Source: Desulfurispora thermophila DSM 16022 (lineage in GTDB: Bacteria; Bacillota; Desulfotomaculia; Desulfotomaculales; Desulfurisporaceae). From it: DNA of 64,000 bases. The stretch is taken from NCBI RefSeq assembly GCF_000376385.1, contig NZ_AQWN01000001.1, positions 104,762 through 168,761 of the forward strand, given 5' to 3'. This document shows, in pieces, positions 45,764-55,997 of the stretch. The position numbers and the translations under genes are program-made. The notes beneath the pieces were generated by a model that ran no database searches, was not told where the DNA came from, and saw only the letters and a list, made by a program, of their open reading frames with translations. Within the stretch, counting starts at the first letter, position 1; each line of letters starts with the position of its first letter.

Positions 45764-45777
45764 GAGGCTGGGAGCAG

Positions 45778-46050
45778 ATGCCCCGGGTGAAGAAGATTCC
45801 CCAGCGGATGTGTGTGGGCTGTCAGGAAATGAAAAATAAAAAAGAGCTCATCCGGGTTGTCCGCACGCCGGAAGGCCGGGTGGAGATAGACCCGACCGGT
45901 AAGCGCTCCGGCAGGGGGGCATATGTTTGTCCCAACAGGGAATGCCTGCAAAAAGCAATTAAAGCCCGCCGCCTGGAAAAATCGCTCCGGCACAGCATTG
46001 ATCCCGAGCTAACAGCCAGGCTGATGCAGGAGATAGGAACAAATGAATAA
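45778..46050 (+). CDS. rnpM: YlxR-family RNA-binding protein RnpM
   Basis: 90-aa protein of the YlxR family, which includes the RNase P modulator described in Bacillus. It begins with the zinc-finger-like RMCVGCQEMKNKKELIRVVR and has GRGAYVCPNRECLQKAIK, giving two cysteine pairs. It begins 14 nt after nusA and its last 8 nt overlap the L7Ae-type gene. Confidence 0.93.
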   Translation: MPRVKKIPQRMCVGCQEMKNKKELIRVVRTPEGRVEIDPTGKRSGRGAYVCPNRECLQKAIKARRLEKSLRHSIDPELTARLMQEIGTNE

Positions 46051-46369
46051 GAATATGCTGGGTTTGCTGGGGCTGGCCCGGCGAGCGGGCCATCTGGTGA
46101 GCGGCGATTCCTGTGTCCGGCAGGCGCTCGGGAAAAAGCAGGTTCGTTTGCTGGTGGTAGCGGCCGATGCGGCACCGCGGACCAAGAAAATATACCGGCA
46201 GCTGGCGCAGCAGATGCAGATTCCCCTGCTGGAATTAGCGGCGCGGGAGGAACTGGGCGCGTTGCTGGGTATGACGCCACGGGCGGTAATTGCTGTTAAA
46301 TGTGAAAAACTGGCCGGCAGGCTGCTGGAGTACTACCAGGCAGAAAGAAGCGACCAGCCGGAGGATTGA
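46043..46369 (+). CDS. ylxQ: L7Ae-family RNA-binding protein (YlxQ-type)
   Basis: 108-aa protein of the L7Ae/L30e/Gadd45 family, which binds kink-turn RNA. It has the family pattern LGLARRAGHLVSGDSCVRQAL and LLVVAADAAPRTKKI. It lies in the standard place between ylxR and infB. The physiological RNA target in bacteria is not clear. Confidence 0.92.
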   Translation: MNKNMLGLLGLARRAGHLVSGDSCVRQALGKKQVRLLVVAADAAPRTKKIYRQLAQQMQIPLLELAAREELGALLGMTPRAVIAVKCEKLAGRLLEYYQAERSDQPED

Positions 46370-46385
46370 TTTCGGAGGTGATTGA

Positions 46386-49160
46386 ATGGTCAAAAAGAGG
46401 GTTTTTGAACTGGCCAGGGAGTTGAATGTGGAAAATAAAGCGATTATGAATAAACTCAAGCAGCTGGGCCGGGAAGTGAAATCACACATGAGCACTCTGG
46501 AAGACAACGAGGTCGAACTGTTGATGAAGGAATTCAGTATGCGCCCGGCTGATGCCGGGCAGAAAAATGTGGTAGAAAAAAGCGGGCCGGCTGCAGCGGA
46601 AAAAGAAGCATCCGGCCCGGTGGAAAGACCCGAGCCGGCTAAAAAAACATCTGCCGCTGTTGCACCGCCAGCCAGGCCACCGGCAACCGGCGGAGGAGGC
46701 GGCCGGCGTCACGACCGCGGCCCGGGACTGGTGGACAGGGTTCCTGCCCGGCCCCCCGACCGGCGTTTTGACGAGCGGGAAAAGAATAAAAAGCCGCCCC
46801 AACCTGTGGATAGACAGGTGGCGGGGCAGAGAAAAGAACAAACCGGCCAGCCGGGTCAGGCGGCCCAGAACAGGCAGCAGGCTCAGCCCGGTCAGACCGG
46901 GCAGGGTCAGCCGGTCCGGCAGGGGCAGGGCCAACCGGGTCGTCAGGGGCAGGTTCAGGTAAGCGGCCAGGGCCAACCGGCCGGGCAGGGACAGCGGCGT
47001 GACCGTGGTCCTGGCGGCAAGCCCAGAAGACCGGAAGGGCAGCGTCCGGCCCAGGGAGATAAACCCAATCGCCCGCCCCAGCAACAGCAGCGGGACAGGG
47101 GGCCCAGGCCGGCAGAGAAGACGGCCGGAGATGGTACGGCGGTATCTGCAGCTGCCCGGGCTGCCCGTAATGAGCTTAAAGTGCCCAAAGTGCCGGAGCA
47201 GGTGAAGGCCCTGGATAAAGCTAAAGCGGCGGAGAAAAGCCGGGGCAGGGCCCAGCAGAACCAGCCCAAGGCTCAGCCGGCCAAGGGGCGGGATCGCCTG
47301 CTGGACGCAGAAGAAAACGAACTGGAAAAGAAACTGCGGGCCAGACAGGCGGGCCGGAAAAAACAGCAAAAACAGGAAGAAACAAAACCTGCTGTTGTGG
47401 AGAAAAAGCCGCTGGTGATTGGTGAAACGGTTACAGTGCAGGAACTGGCGGAAAAAATGAAGAAAAGCGCTGCCGAATTGATCAAGCGCCTGATGATGCT
47501 GGGCGTGCTGGCCACCATCAACCAGGAGATTGATGCGGATACCGCCACCATTTTGGCCAATGAGATGGGCTATGAAGTGGAAGTAAAGGTGCAGCTGGAT
47601 GCGGAAGCCCTGCTGGAGCAGGAAGTGGTTGACGACCCTGCCTCTTTGAAACCGCGCCCCTGTGTGGTGACCGTGATGGGCCATGTGGACCACGGCAAAA
47701 CCTCGCTTCTGGATGCCATCCGCCAGACCAATGTGATCGCCACCGAGGCCGGGGGTATCACCCAGCACATCGGGGCTTACCAGGTGGAGCACAACGGGAA
47801 AAAGATCACCTTTTTGGACACACCGGGCCATGAAGCCTTTACGGCCATGCGGGCGCGGGGGGCCAAAGTTACCGACATCGCTATTCTGGTTGTGGCAGCG
47901 GACGACGGCGTGATGCCCCAGACCGTGGAGGCCATCAACCACGCCAAGGCGGCCGAAGTACCTATCATAGTGGCTATTAACAAGATGGATAAGCCCGACG
48001 CCCAGCCCGACCGGGTGAAACAACAGCTTACCGAGCATGGTCTGGTCAGTGAAGAGTGGGGTGGCGACACCATTTGTGTGCCGGTGAGCGCCAAATCCAA
48101 ACAGGGAATTGATGAATTGCTGGAGATGATCCTGCTGGTGGCCGAAATGGGCGAACTGAAGGCCAACCCCGACCGGCCGGCCCGCGGTACGGTGATTGAA
48201 GCCAAGCTGGATAAAGGGCGCGGTCCGGTAGCTACCGTGCTGGTGCAGAATGGAACCTTGCAGGTGGGGGATAATATTGTCGCCGGTTCGGCTTACGGTA
48301 AGGTGCGGGCCATGCTGGACGACAAAGGCCGCCGGGTGAAAAAGGCACCACCTTCCATGCCGGTGGAAGTGCTGGGCTTTCATGAGGTGCCCCAGGCTGG
48401 CGATGCTTTTTACGTCACCCCGGACGAAAAGACGGCCCGCCAGGTGGCCGAGAAACGTCAGCTGCGCAAGCGCCAGGAAGAACTTAAGCAGACCTCCCGC
48501 GTTTCGCTGGATGACTTGTTCAAGCACATCAAGGAAGGCCAGGTTAAAGAGCTCAACTTGATTGTCAAGGCCGACGTGCAGGGTTCGGTAGAGGCGCTGC
48601 GCCAGGCGCTGGAGCGCTTGTCCAATGAAGAAGTCAAGGTTAAGATTATCCATGGCGGGGTAGGAGCCATCAACGAGAGCGATATCATGCTGGCCTCGGC
48701 GTCCAACGCCATTATCATTGGCTTTAACGTGCGTCCCGATGTCAATGCCCGCCGGGCGGCCGAGACCGAAAAAATTGATATCCGCCTCTATCGCGTTATC
48801 TACGATGCCATTGAAGATGTCAAAGCGGCCATGAGCGGCCTCCTGGAGCCCGAATATCGCGAAGTGGCGTTGGGACGCGTAGAAGTGCGCAAGGTCTACA
48901 AGGTTTCCAAAGTCGGCACCATTGCCGGTTGCTATGTGCTGGAGGGCAAAGTGGTGCGGGATGCCAGCGTGCGCCTGGTGCGGGACGGTGTGGTCATCTA
49001 TGAGGGGCAGCTGGCCTCGCTTAAACGCTTTAAAGACGATGTGCGCGAAGTGGTGCAGGGTTATGAATGCGGCATCATGCTGGATAACTGGAACGACATT
49101 CAGGAGAACGACATTATAGAAGCTTACACTATGGAAGCGGTGAAACGCGAGCTGGCATAG
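46386..49160 (+). CDS. infB: Translation initiation factor IF-2
   Basis: GTPase that places fMet-tRNA on the 30S subunit. The 924-aa protein has an N-terminal IF2-N helix (1-55), a long linker (about 60-330), a second IF2-N motif (about 345-395), then the G domain with [17 protein letters not shown] and SAKSK, and C-terminal beta-barrels and fMet-tRNA-binding domains. The linker is rich in Gln, Gly, Pro and Arg with repeated GQ and GRQGQ units (DNA near 46850-47100). It is long but of ordinary type for IF-2. Confidence 0.97.
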   Translation: MVKKRVFELARELNVENKAIMNKLKQLGREVKSHMSTLEDNEVELLMKEFSMRPADAGQKNVVEKSGPAAAEKEASGPVERPEPAKKTSAAVAPPARPPATGGGGGRRHDRGPGLVDRVPARPPDRRFDEREKNKKPPQPVDRQVAGQRKEQTGQPGQAAQNRQQAQPGQTGQGQPVRQGQGQPGRQGQVQVSGQGQPAGQGQRRDRGPGGKPRRPEGQRPAQGDKPNRPPQQQQRDRGPRPAEKTAGDGTAVSAAARAARNELKVPKVPEQVKALDKAKAAEKSRGRAQQNQPKAQPAKGRDRLLDAEENELEKKLRARQAGRKKQQKQEETKPAVVEKKPLVIGETVTVQELAEKMKKSAAELIKRLMMLGVLATINQEIDADTATILANEMGYEVEVKVQLDAEALLEQEVVDDPASLKPRPCVVTVMGHVDHGKTSLLDAIRQTNVIATEAGGITQHIGAYQVEHNGKKITFLDTPGHEAFTAMRARGAKVTDIAILVVAADDGVMPQTVEAINHAKAAEVPIIVAINKMDKPDAQPDRVKQQLTEHGLVSEEWGGDTICVPVSAKSKQGIDELLEMILLVAEMGELKANPDRPARGTVIEAKLDKGRGPVATVLVQNGTLQVGDNIVAGSAYGKVRAMLDDKGRRVKKAPPSMPVEVLGFHEVPQAGDAFYVTPDEKTARQVAEKRQLRKRQEELKQTSRVSLDDLFKHIKEGQVKELNLIVKADVQGSVEALRQALERLSNEEVKVKIIHGGVGAINESDIMLASASNAIIIGFNVRPDVNARRAAETEKIDIRLYRVIYDAIEDVKAAMSGLLEPEYREVALGRVEVRKVYKVSKVGTIAGCYVLEGKVVRDASVRLVRDGVVIYEGQLASLKRFKDDVREVVQGYECGIMLDNWNDIQENDIIEAYTMEAVKRELA

Positions 49161-49172
49161 GAGGTGGATTTT

Positions 49173-49535
49173 ATGTCCCACCGGCCGGGCAGGTTGGCTG
49201 AAGCAATCAAGCAAGAAGTAGCACAGATGATCCGGGAAGAATTGAAAGATCCGCGCCTGGGTTTTGCTACCGTCACCCGGGTGGAGGTGAGCCAGGATCT
49301 GCGGTACGCCAAAATATTTATCAGCGTGCTGGGTGATGAAGAACAGCAGTCGTCCTCCATCAAAGCCCTGGAGCGGGCGGCCGGCTTTGTCAGAAGTGAG
49401 CTGGGCCGGCGGATCAGGCTGCGCTACACACCGGAGATTGTCTTCAAGTTGGACCAGTCCATTGCGCAGGGCAGCCGGGTACTGCAACTGCTGAACAAGG
49501 TGATGGATGGGAGCGAAAGCGATGACCAGTCTTGA
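49173..49535 (+). CDS. rbfA: Ribosome-binding factor A
   Basis: Cold-shock 30S maturation factor. From the ATG at 49173, behind GGAGGTGG, the 120-aa KH-fold protein has [21 protein letters not shown] and [16 protein letters not shown]. An in-frame GTG at 49164 overlaps the ribosome binding site. Its end overlaps the next gene by 14 nt. Confidence 0.96.
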   Translation: MSHRPGRLAEAIKQEVAQMIREELKDPRLGFATVTRVEVSQDLRYAKIFISVLGDEEQQSSSIKALERAAGFVRSELGRRIRLRYTPEIVFKLDQSIAQGSRVLQLLNKVMDGSESDDQS

Positions 49536-50499
49536 AGCAGTGGCTGCCAGTTTGCAAAATGCGCAAAAAATCTTTTTGAGCGGTCACATTATGCCCGATG
49601 GAGATAGCCTGGGCAGTGTGCTGGCCCTGGGCCTGGCTCTGCAGCAAATGGGAAAAAAGGTGATTATGGCCAGCCCCGACCCTGTACCCGAGCTTTATCG
49701 TTTTTTGCCGGAGATAGAGCAGATGGTGAGCGGGGAGCGGGGGCTGGGCCAGTCCTTTGATACTTTTGTCGCGCTGGATTGCTCGGTACCCGAGCGCCTG
49801 GGCATTTACCGGCAATATCTGGAACAGCCCGCTACCCAGGTGCTGGTGCTGGACCACCATGTGGGCCGGAACGACTTTGCCCACCAGGCCTACTGTGACT
49901 CCCGGGCGGCGGCCACCGGCGAGATTGTGCTGGATTTGCTGGACCTTTTGCCGGTGCAGTTGACACCGGCCATGGCCACCTGCTTGTATGTAGCTATTGT
50001 TACCGACACAGGCTCTTTTCAGTACGACAACACCTCGCCGGGCACGTTGCGCCGGGCGGCTCGACTCCTGGAGTGCGGAGTGCAGGCGGCGGCGGTCAGC
50101 AACCAGTTATATGCTGAATTACCGCTGGGGCGTTTAAAAGCGCTGCAGGCCGCTCTGAGCACACTGCAGATCACTGCCGGCGGCCGGGTGGCCTGGGCCT
50201 TCTTAACCAGGGAGACCATGGAGCATATGGGTATTGCCGAGGAAAACACGGAAGGTTTGATTAATCACTTGCGTTCAATTAAAGGGGTGGAAGTGGCGGT
50301 TTTTTTCTACCAGCTGGCTACCGGCCATACCAAGGTGGGCCTGCGTTCCAAAAACCGGGTGGATGTCAACCAGCTGGCCGGCAGGTTCGGGGGCGGGGGG
50401 CATGTACGGGCAGCCGGATGCACTCTGCCGGGCGACATGCAACAGATAATGGAGAAAGTGGTGGCAGCAGCGGTAGAAGCTGTGGGGGCGGGTGACTAA
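49522..50499 (+). CDS. nrnA: DHH-family bifunctional oligoribonuclease/PAP phosphatase NrnA
   Basis: DHH/DHHA1 phosphoesterase that degrades nanoRNA and hydrolyses 3'-phosphoadenosine 5'-phosphate. The 325-aa protein has the motifs [33 protein letters not shown], and the C-terminal DHHA1 motif [14 protein letters not shown]. The ATG at 49522 is 8 nt after GGGAG. It lies between rbfA and truB, as in Bacillus and Clostridia. Confidence 0.95.
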   Translation: MTSLEAVAASLQNAQKIFLSGHIMPDGDSLGSVLALGLALQQMGKKVIMASPDPVPELYRFLPEIEQMVSGERGLGQSFDTFVALDCSVPERLGIYRQYLEQPATQVLVLDHHVGRNDFAHQAYCDSRAAATGEIVLDLLDLLPVQLTPAMATCLYVAIVTDTGSFQYDNTSPGTLRRAARLLECGVQAAAVSNQLYAELPLGRLKALQAALSTLQITAGGRVAWAFLTRETMEHMGIAEENTEGLINHLRSIKGVEVAVFFYQLATGHTKVGLRSKNRVDVNQLAGRFGGGGHVRAAGCTLPGDMQQIMEKVVAAAVEAVGAGD

Positions 50500-51421
50500 C
50501 GCTGTGCACGGTTTGATCAATGTGCTCAAACCGCCGGGCATGACTTCCCATGATGTTGTTGCTCATGTGCGACGGCTAACCCGGGCGAAAGCCGGTCATA
50601 CCGGTACTTTGGATCCTGCTGCCGCCGGCGTTTTGCCTGTTTGTCTGGGACAAGCCACCCGGATTATTGAGTATCTGCCCGGGGATAAAAAATACCGGGC
50701 GGAAGTGGTTTTCGGTGTAGCCACCGACAGCGGCGATATGCTGGGCCGGGTGGTGCGCAAAGCTCCGGATTGCCGGGTCACCCGCCAGCAGGTGGAAAAA
50801 GCGCTGCACAGGTTTTGTGGCCCTGTTGAGCAGGTGCCGCCCATGACTTCGGCGGTGCACTATCAGGGACGGCGGCTTTACGAACTGGCCAGACAGGGGC
50901 TGGAAGTGGAGCGGCCGGTGCGGCTGGTGCACATATACAGCATTGAATTGGCCGACTGGTACAGTGTATCCCATCGTCCGGCGGCGCTGCTGGATGTACA
51001 TTGTTCGGCCGGTACATATATCAGAACGCTGTGTCAGGATCTGGGGGAGTACCTGGGTTGTGGGGCCACTCTCAACTTTTTGTTGCGTACGGCGGCCGGT
51101 CCCTGTTGCCTGGTTGATGCACTCACCCTGGAAGAAGTAGCACAATTGGCCGGGGCGGGGCAGTTGTCCCGGGTGCTGGTGGGCCTGGGGGAGGCCCTGG
51201 CTCATTTGCCCCCGGTGGAAATAAAGACAGCCGCCAAAAGCAGCGTACTGTCCGGCGCACCGCTTTACCCGGCCGGTGTAAGAAATTTGCCCGCGGGCCT
51301 TAAGGCCGGTGATCTGGTCAGGCTGGTCGAGCGGGGGCAAGTGCTGGCCGTGGCCCGGGCCGGTGAGCATGAGCGGGGTCTGAAGTTTGTGGTGCAGAAA
51401 GTTTTCGCGCCGGTGGAATAA
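50492..51421 (+). CDS. truB: tRNA pseudouridine(55) synthase
   Basis: Makes pseudouridine in the T-loop of tRNA. The 309-aa protein starts at a GTG overlapping nrnA, has HTGTLDPAAAGVLPVCLG with the catalytic aspartate D41, and a C-terminal PUA-like domain (about 235-305). Neighbour ribF follows after 103 nt, a gap holding a TATAAT (51429-51434) and a perfect GTAATAATTATTAC palindrome (51491-51504) but no clear promoter. Confidence 0.96.
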   Translation: MTNAVHGLINVLKPPGMTSHDVVAHVRRLTRAKAGHTGTLDPAAAGVLPVCLGQATRIIEYLPGDKKYRAEVVFGVATDSGDMLGRVVRKAPDCRVTRQQVEKALHRFCGPVEQVPPMTSAVHYQGRRLYELARQGLEVERPVRLVHIYSIELADWYSVSHRPAALLDVHCSAGTYIRTLCQDLGEYLGCGATLNFLLRTAAGPCCLVDALTLEEVAQLAGAGQLSRVLVGLGEALAHLPPVEIKTAAKSSVLSGAPLYPAGVRNLPAGLKAGDLVRLVERGQVLAVARAGEHERGLKFVVQKVFAPVE

Positions 51422-51524
51422 AATATGCTATAATACATTTTGTGCGTATTATTCTTTGGGTATTATTCATAAAGAAGTACGGAATGCCAGTAATAATTAT
51501 TACTACCGGCGGGTGGTGACGCAG

Positions 51525-52478
51525 GTGAAGATTTATCAGGACTGGCATGGTCTGGGGCAATTTCATCAAAATCTGGTGTTGGGCCTGGGCAATTTCGACG
51601 GGTTGCACCTGGGGCACCGGCGGCTGATTGCCAGCCTGGTAAACAAGGCGGAGGAAACAGGTGGCACGGCGGCGGTATTTACTTTTTATCCCCATCCCCT
51701 GGCGGTATTGAGGCCCGGTCAGGCCCCCCCCCTGCTGATGACCAGGGAGATCAAGCAGGAAATGCTGGCCGTCCTGGGCGTAAAGGTTTTGCTGGAAGTG
51801 CCTTTTACCAGTCAGTTTGCCGCTATTGAGCCGCAGGAATTCGTAACCGGCGTGCTGGTACGCGAGCTGGCCGTACAGCACGTTTTTGCCGGTTACAATT
51901 ACACCTTCGGTCAGGGAGGGCGGGGCGATGCGCAGCTTCTGCAGGCGGCCGGCCGGCAACATGGTTTTGGTGTGCACATTGTTCCACCGGTGATGGTGGA
52001 TGATGTGCCCGTAAGCAGTACACTGGTTCGCCAGCTCTTGACCGACGGCGAGGTGGAGGCCGCCGCCAGATACCTGGGATACAGCCCGTTCCTGGAAGGA
52101 CGGGTGGTGGCCGGGGAGCAGCGCGGGCGTCTGCTGGGTTTCCCCACGGCCAACATTGAGTTGCCCGCCGGTTTGCTGGTTCCGGCCAACGGCGTATATG
52201 CGGTAAAGATTCGTTTGGGAAAAGAAATTTATCCGGGTGTGGCCAATATCGGTACCAAGCCCACTTTCCATGCTGCCGGCTCTGAACGGACTTTTGAAGT
52301 TCATATTCTGGACTTTGCCGGTGATATATACGGGGAGCGGGTGCGAGTGTTTTTCCGCCGCCGCCTGCGCGGCGAACAGCGCTTTGCTTCGGTGGACCAG
52401 CTGGTGGAGCAGATTCACCGGGACATTGCTCTGACCAGGGAGCTTTCCGGGCATAATTTTCAGAGAGAGGTAATATAA
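51525..52478 (+). CDS. ribF: Bifunctional riboflavin kinase/FAD synthetase
   Basis: Converts riboflavin to FMN and then FAD. The 317-aa protein has an N-terminal adenylyltransferase domain (LGLGNFDGLHLGHRRL, ISSTLVRQLL-like SSTLVRQLL) and a C-terminal flavokinase domain (GRLLGFPTANIELP, NGVYAVKI). The start GTG at 51525 follows GGGTGGTG. It is the last recognisable gene of the nusA-infB operon before rpsO. Confidence 0.95.
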   Translation: MKIYQDWHGLGQFHQNLVLGLGNFDGLHLGHRRLIASLVNKAEETGGTAAVFTFYPHPLAVLRPGQAPPLLMTREIKQEMLAVLGVKVLLEVPFTSQFAAIEPQEFVTGVLVRELAVQHVFAGYNYTFGQGGRGDAQLLQAAGRQHGFGVHIVPPVMVDDVPVSSTLVRQLLTDGEVEAAARYLGYSPFLEGRVVAGEQRGRLLGFPTANIELPAGLLVPANGVYAVKIRLGKEIYPGVANIGTKPTFHAAGSERTFEVHILDFAGDIYGERVRVFFRRRLRGEQRFASVDQLVEQIHRDIALTRELSGHNFQREVI

Positions 52479-52490
52479 AGAATATAAAAG

Positions 52491-52519
52491 TTTACTTGCT
52501 GGCCGGCCTGTGTTAAAAT
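52491..52519 (+). promoter_or_regulatory. Possible promoter before two small genes
   Basis: TTTACT (52491-52496), 17-bp spacer, TAAAAT (52514-52519), 39 nt before the start at 52558. The -10 is good and the -35 is weak. Confidence 0.4.
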
Positions 52520-52557
52520 ACTGCATGGCGGGCACCGGGCGAGAGGGGGAGCCGGGG

Positions 52558-52782
52558 ATGGCTTTACCGCGTCTTGCTTCTTCGGAAGAGGAAATCAAAG
52601 AGTGGCTGGGGCAGATTGCCGTTATTTGCCTGAGTGAGGATTTCCAGAGCCTGCGCTGGGAACTGGAGGCAATTTACCAGAAGGCCAATGTGGCCGATGC
52701 CGGAGTGGCTGCCTTTCAGGATGCCCTGTACGCATTTTTGGCCCAGGCCGAGGAAGGCAGGCGGCAGTCGGGCACCGGCTGA
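52558..52782 (+). CDS. Small hypothetical protein
   Basis: 74-aa acidic, mainly helical protein from an ATG at 52558, 6 nt after AGGGGGAG. It begins MALPRLASSEEEIKEWLGQI and has no membrane segment or recognised motif. It lies 15 nt before another small gene with which it appears cotranscribed, between ribF and rpsO, where Firmicutes normally have nothing. Confidence 0.6.
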   Translation: MALPRLASSEEEIKEWLGQIAVICLSEDFQSLRWELEAIYQKANVADAGVAAFQDALYAFLAQAEEGRRQSGTG

Positions 52783-52796
52783 TAACGGGTGCGTGT

Positions 52797-53018
52797 ATGC
52801 GTGTGATTATTACCGAGCATGCGCGTAAGCGGCTGAAGGACCTGCGGCAGGAGAAAATCACCGTGCAGGACATCATCACTGCCGCCAGCGGTATTCCCGG
52901 CAAAATACCCACTGCCACCAGGTTCCGGGGTTTTTTTGCCCGTTCAGGCAGAATGTTTGATCTGGTAGCCAAGGACATACCGGGCGGTCGCTTGGTAATT
53001 ACCATAATTGGTAAATAG
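52797..53018 (+). CDS. Small DUF4258/RelE-like protein
   Basis: 73-aa basic protein. The form MRVIITEHARKRLKDLRQEK, then a strand-rich part ending GGRLVITIIGK, resembles DUF4258 or RelE-fold small proteins, some of which are toxins or phage proteins. The similarity is by eye only. It follows the 74-aa gene at 15 nt, which could be an antitoxin, but that protein lacks a DNA-binding motif. The gene's DNA leads directly into the structured rpsO leader. Confidence 0.55.
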   Translation: MRVIITEHARKRLKDLRQEKITVQDIITAASGIPGKIPTATRFRGFFARSGRMFDLVAKDIPGGRLVITIIGK

Positions 53019-53026
53019 ATTTCCAA

Positions 53027-53073
53027 CTGCCGGCTAGGGGAGGCGCAAGCAGACGCTCTGGCTTGGCCGGCAG
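53027..53073 (+). promoter_or_regulatory. Structured rpsO leader RNA (candidate S15 autoregulatory element)
   Basis: CTGCCGGC (53027-53034) pairs perfectly with GCCGGCAG (53066-53073), enclosing a smaller stem formed by AAGC-AGA and TCT-GGCTT. The structure lies 30 nt before the S15 start. S15 controls its own synthesis in many bacteria through unrelated leader RNAs, so this is a good candidate (inference). Confidence 0.5.
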
Positions 53074-53103
53074 CGATTAACCCGGGGTGAGGAGGTGAGC
53101 GAG

Positions 53104-53373
53104 GTGGCACTGACTGGCGAAACAAAAAAGGTCATCATTGATGAATTCAAGCTGCATGAAAACGATACCGGCTCGCCCGAAGTACAAATTGCCATTTTGA
53201 CCAGCCGTATTAACAGCTTGAATGAACATCTGAAGATCCACAGAAAAGATCACCATTCGCGGCGTGGTCTTTTGAAGATGGTCGGCCAGCGCAGAGCGTT
53301 GCTCAATTATTTGCGGGACCGGGACTTCGAACGTTACCGCAACTTGCTCGAGCGTCTGGGGCTGCGTAAATAA
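53104..53373 (+). CDS. rpsO: 30S ribosomal protein S15
   Basis: Early-binding small-subunit protein. From the GTG at 53104, 8 nt after GGAGGTGA, it has 89 aa, the standard length, and the motifs [33 protein letters not shown]. An in-frame GTG at 53095 overlaps the ribosome binding site. A strong terminator follows. Confidence 0.98.
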   Translation: MALTGETKKVIIDEFKLHENDTGSPEVQIAILTSRINSLNEHLKIHRKDHHSRRGLLKMVGQRRALLNYLRDRDFERYRNLLERLGLRK

Positions 53374-53386
53374 CCAAGCGGCGGAA

Positions 53387-53425
53387 AAGAGAGGCGGCGA
53401 AGATAAAGGCCGTTTCTCTTTTTTT
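53387..53425 (+). terminator. Intrinsic terminator after rpsO
   Basis: AAGAGAGGCGGC (53387-53398) pairs with GCCGTTTCTCTT (53409-53420) with two G-T pairs, followed by a run of T to 53425. Partial read-through into pnp is possible. Confidence 0.88.
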
Positions 53426-53562
53426 GTCTGGGCGGGTATATTTTGCGTACGGCGGGTGCGCCAGCAGTATTTTTTGTCTACAAGGCAGGAAATACTCTTA
53501 AATATGTAGAAGAAAAAATGGTTGGAAAAAATGTGTAGTTGGCAGGAGGGATAGTCGGGCTG

Positions 53563-55797
53563 ATGACAGAAATGCGCGTAGTGCAAAAAGATATTGAGGT
53601 TGGTGGCCGGATCATGACCCTGGAAACCGGCCGCGTGGCCAGACAGGCCGGGGGCAGTGTACTGGTGCGCTACGGCGATACCGTGGTGCTGGTGACGGCC
53701 ACCATGAATCCCAAAATCCGTGAGGGGCTGGACTTTTTTCCGTTAACCGTGGATTATGAAGAAAGGCTCTATGCGGTGGGCAAGATACCCGGTGGTTTTA
53801 TCAAGCGAGAAGGCCGGCCCAGTGAAAAGGCCATATTATCCGGCCGGTTGATTGACCGCCCCATCCGGCCGCTTTTCCCCAAGGGGATGCGCAACGAGGT
53901 ACAGGTAATTGCCACGGTATTATCGGTGGACCAGGACAACGCTCCGGAAATCGCAGCCATGATCGGGGCGTCGGCCGCCCTGCATATCAGTGAAATTCCC
54001 TTCCAGGGCCCTATTGGCGGTGTGATTGTGGGCCGGGTGGACGGAGAACTGGTGTACAACCCGACTGTGGCCCAGGCCGAAAAAAGCGACCTGCACCTGG
54101 TGGTGGCGGGCACGGCCGACGCTGTCATGATGGTGGAGGCCGGGGCCAGGGAAGTGCCCGAGGAAGAAGTGTTGCGGGCCATCGCTTTTGGACACGCCAA
54201 GGCCAGGGAAATTGTGGAGGCTATTGAGCAGTTTCGCGCGGCAGCGCTGGAGCAGGGCCTGGCCAAGCCCAAAATTGAGCCGGTGCTTGTTCAGGCTTCG
54301 GCCGAGGTGGAAGAAGCAGTTCTGCCCGTAGCGCTGGAAAAAATGCGAGAGGCCGTGCAGCACTGCATTAACCAGCGGTTGGACAAAAAGAGCCGGGAAC
54401 TGTACCTGGAAAGCGCCAAAGAAGAAGTTGTGCAGCAGTTCCTGGAACAATTCCCCGAGCAGGAAAGCGATATCCGCAGTGCTGTGGATACGGCGGAGAA
54501 GAAAACCGTGCGGGAGTTTATCTTTAAACACGGTATCAGGATCGATGGTCGCAGCCTGACCGAGGTGCGCCCCATCAGCATTGAAGTGGGCTTTCTGCCC
54601 CGCACGCACGGCAGTGGCCTTTTTACCCGCGGTCAAACCCAGATCCTGTCCGTAGTGACGCTGGGTACCGTTTCCGAAGAACAGATCCTGGACGGGCTGG
54701 GCATTGAGGAATCCAAGCGTTTCATGCACCATTATAACTTTCCTCCCTACAGTACGGGCGAAACCCGTCCCATGCGTTCGCCGGGCCGGCGGGAAATCGG
54801 GCACGGTGCGCTGGCCGAAAGGGCGCTGGAGCCGGTAATTCCCCCGGAAGAAGTATTTCCCTACACCATCCGCATTGTCTCGGAAGCTCTGGAGTCCAAC
54901 GGTTCCACCTCCATGGGCAGTGTTTGCGGCAGCACACTGGCTCTGATGGATGCCGGGGTGCCCATCAAGGCGCCGGTGGCCGGTGCGGCCATGGGCTTGA
55001 TCAAGGAGGGGGACCAGTTCGCCATATTGACCGACATCCAGGGCATTGAGGACCACCTGGGTGACATGGACTTCAAGGTGGCGGGTACCAGGCAGGGGAT
55101 CACGGCGCTGCAAATGGACATCAAAGTGCCGGGCGTCACCCCGGCCATTCTGGAAAAAGCCCTGCAGCAGGCTCACGACGCCCGCATGTACATCATGGGC
55201 AAGATGCTGGAGGTCATTCCCGAGCCGCGCCAGGACCTGTCCAGGTACGCACCGCGCATGATCAATATGACCATTGATCCGGATAAAATCCGCGATGTGA
55301 TTGGACCGGGCGGCAAGACCATCAAGAAAATCATCGATGAGACCGGTGTGGAAATCGACATTGAAGATGATGGACGCATCTTTATCGCGGCCGTGGACCC
55401 CGAGGCCGGTCAAAAGGCCCGCCGGATCATTGAGGGCATCACCCGCGATGTGGTGACGGGCGAAATATACAACGGCAAGGTGACCCGGGTGACCGACTTC
55501 GGCTGCTTTGTGGAGATCATCCCCGGCGTGATGGGCCTGCCCGGCAAAGAGGGGCTGGTGCACATTTCCCAGCTGGCGCACCACCGCGTGGCCAAGGTGG
55601 AGGATGTGGTGAAAGAAGGGGACGAGATCCTGGTCAAGGCCATCGGCTACGACAACCAGGGCCGGCTCAAGCTTTCGCGCAAGGAGGCCGTGCCGCCCGA
55701 ACCGGGCGAGGAAGCGCCACGGAGCAAACCGGCCGAGGGGAAAGCAGCGGATGGCAGAAGACCCCGCGCGCCGCGTCCGGCCAGAAAAATGCAGTAA
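53563..55797 (+). CDS. pnp: Polyribonucleotide nucleotidyltransferase
   Basis: Phosphorolytic 3'-5' exoribonuclease. The 744-aa protein has two RNase PH domains (about 10-135 and 320-460), a linking helical domain, a KH domain ([16 protein letters not shown] near 575) and an S1 domain ([20 protein letters not shown], about 630-700), with a basic proline-rich tail. The ATG at 53563 lies 13 nt after GGAGGG; ATG 53572 is an alternative. The rpsO-pnp pair is conserved widely. Confidence 0.97.
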   Translation: MTEMRVVQKDIEVGGRIMTLETGRVARQAGGSVLVRYGDTVVLVTATMNPKIREGLDFFPLTVDYEERLYAVGKIPGGFIKREGRPSEKAILSGRLIDRPIRPLFPKGMRNEVQVIATVLSVDQDNAPEIAAMIGASAALHISEIPFQGPIGGVIVGRVDGELVYNPTVAQAEKSDLHLVVAGTADAVMMVEAGAREVPEEEVLRAIAFGHAKAREIVEAIEQFRAAALEQGLAKPKIEPVLVQASAEVEEAVLPVALEKMREAVQHCINQRLDKKSRELYLESAKEEVVQQFLEQFPEQESDIRSAVDTAEKKTVREFIFKHGIRIDGRSLTEVRPISIEVGFLPRTHGSGLFTRGQTQILSVVTLGTVSEEQILDGLGIEESKRFMHHYNFPPYSTGETRPMRSPGRREIGHGALAERALEPVIPPEEVFPYTIRIVSEALESNGSTSMGSVCGSTLALMDAGVPIKAPVAGAAMGLIKEGDQFAILTDIQGIEDHLGDMDFKVAGTRQGITALQMDIKVPGVTPAILEKALQQAHDARMYIMGKMLEVIPEPRQDLSRYAPRMINMTIDPDKIRDVIGPGGKTIKKIIDETGVEIDIEDDGRIFIAAVDPEAGQKARRIIEGITRDVVTGEIYNGKVTRVTDFGCFVEIIPGVMGLPGKEGLVHISQLAHHRVAKVEDVVKEGDEILVKAIGYDNQGRLKLSRKEAVPPEPGEEAPRSKPAEGKAADGRRPRAPRPARKMQ

Positions 55798-55808
55798 CTT
55801 ATCAGGAG

Positions 55809-55847
55809 CAGAGGAAGCACACGCTAAAACAGGTGCCCTCTGTTTTT
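55809..55847 (+). terminator. Intrinsic terminator after pnp
   Basis: CAGAGG-AA-GCAC pairs with GTGC-CCTCTG (55809-55842) with a small internal loop, followed by TTTTT. Confidence 0.75.
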
Positions 55848-55997
55848 ATATTTTGTAACAGAAAATTAATTTTGACAGGTTGGAGAGCTTAACCGCAGGT
55901 GTGATAAGATATATTTATACAATGACGATTTGTCCGGTTGGCGGCTGGTGCTGGTGCGGGCAAACGCGACGCTGTAAATTCAACCGGGGTGATGGTT

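Noticed and set aside
46850-47100. Short tandem repeats as a CRISPR array
   Set aside because: They are degenerate GQ-coding units inside infB, with no spacer/repeat structure.
46482-49487. A 1001-codon open frame on the minus strand opposite infB
   Set aside because: It is the antisense shadow of a GC-rich, strongly conserved gene; the product is His/Gly/Leu-rich without domains and has no ribosome binding site.
52558-53018. The two small genes as a firm toxin-antitoxin module
   Set aside because: Resemblance of the second protein to RelE/DUF4258 is weak and by eye, and the first has no antitoxin motif.
53920-55584. A 554-codon minus-strand open frame opposite pnp
   Set aside because: Antisense shadow; composition is histidine-rich and domain-free, while the plus frame is a complete PNPase.
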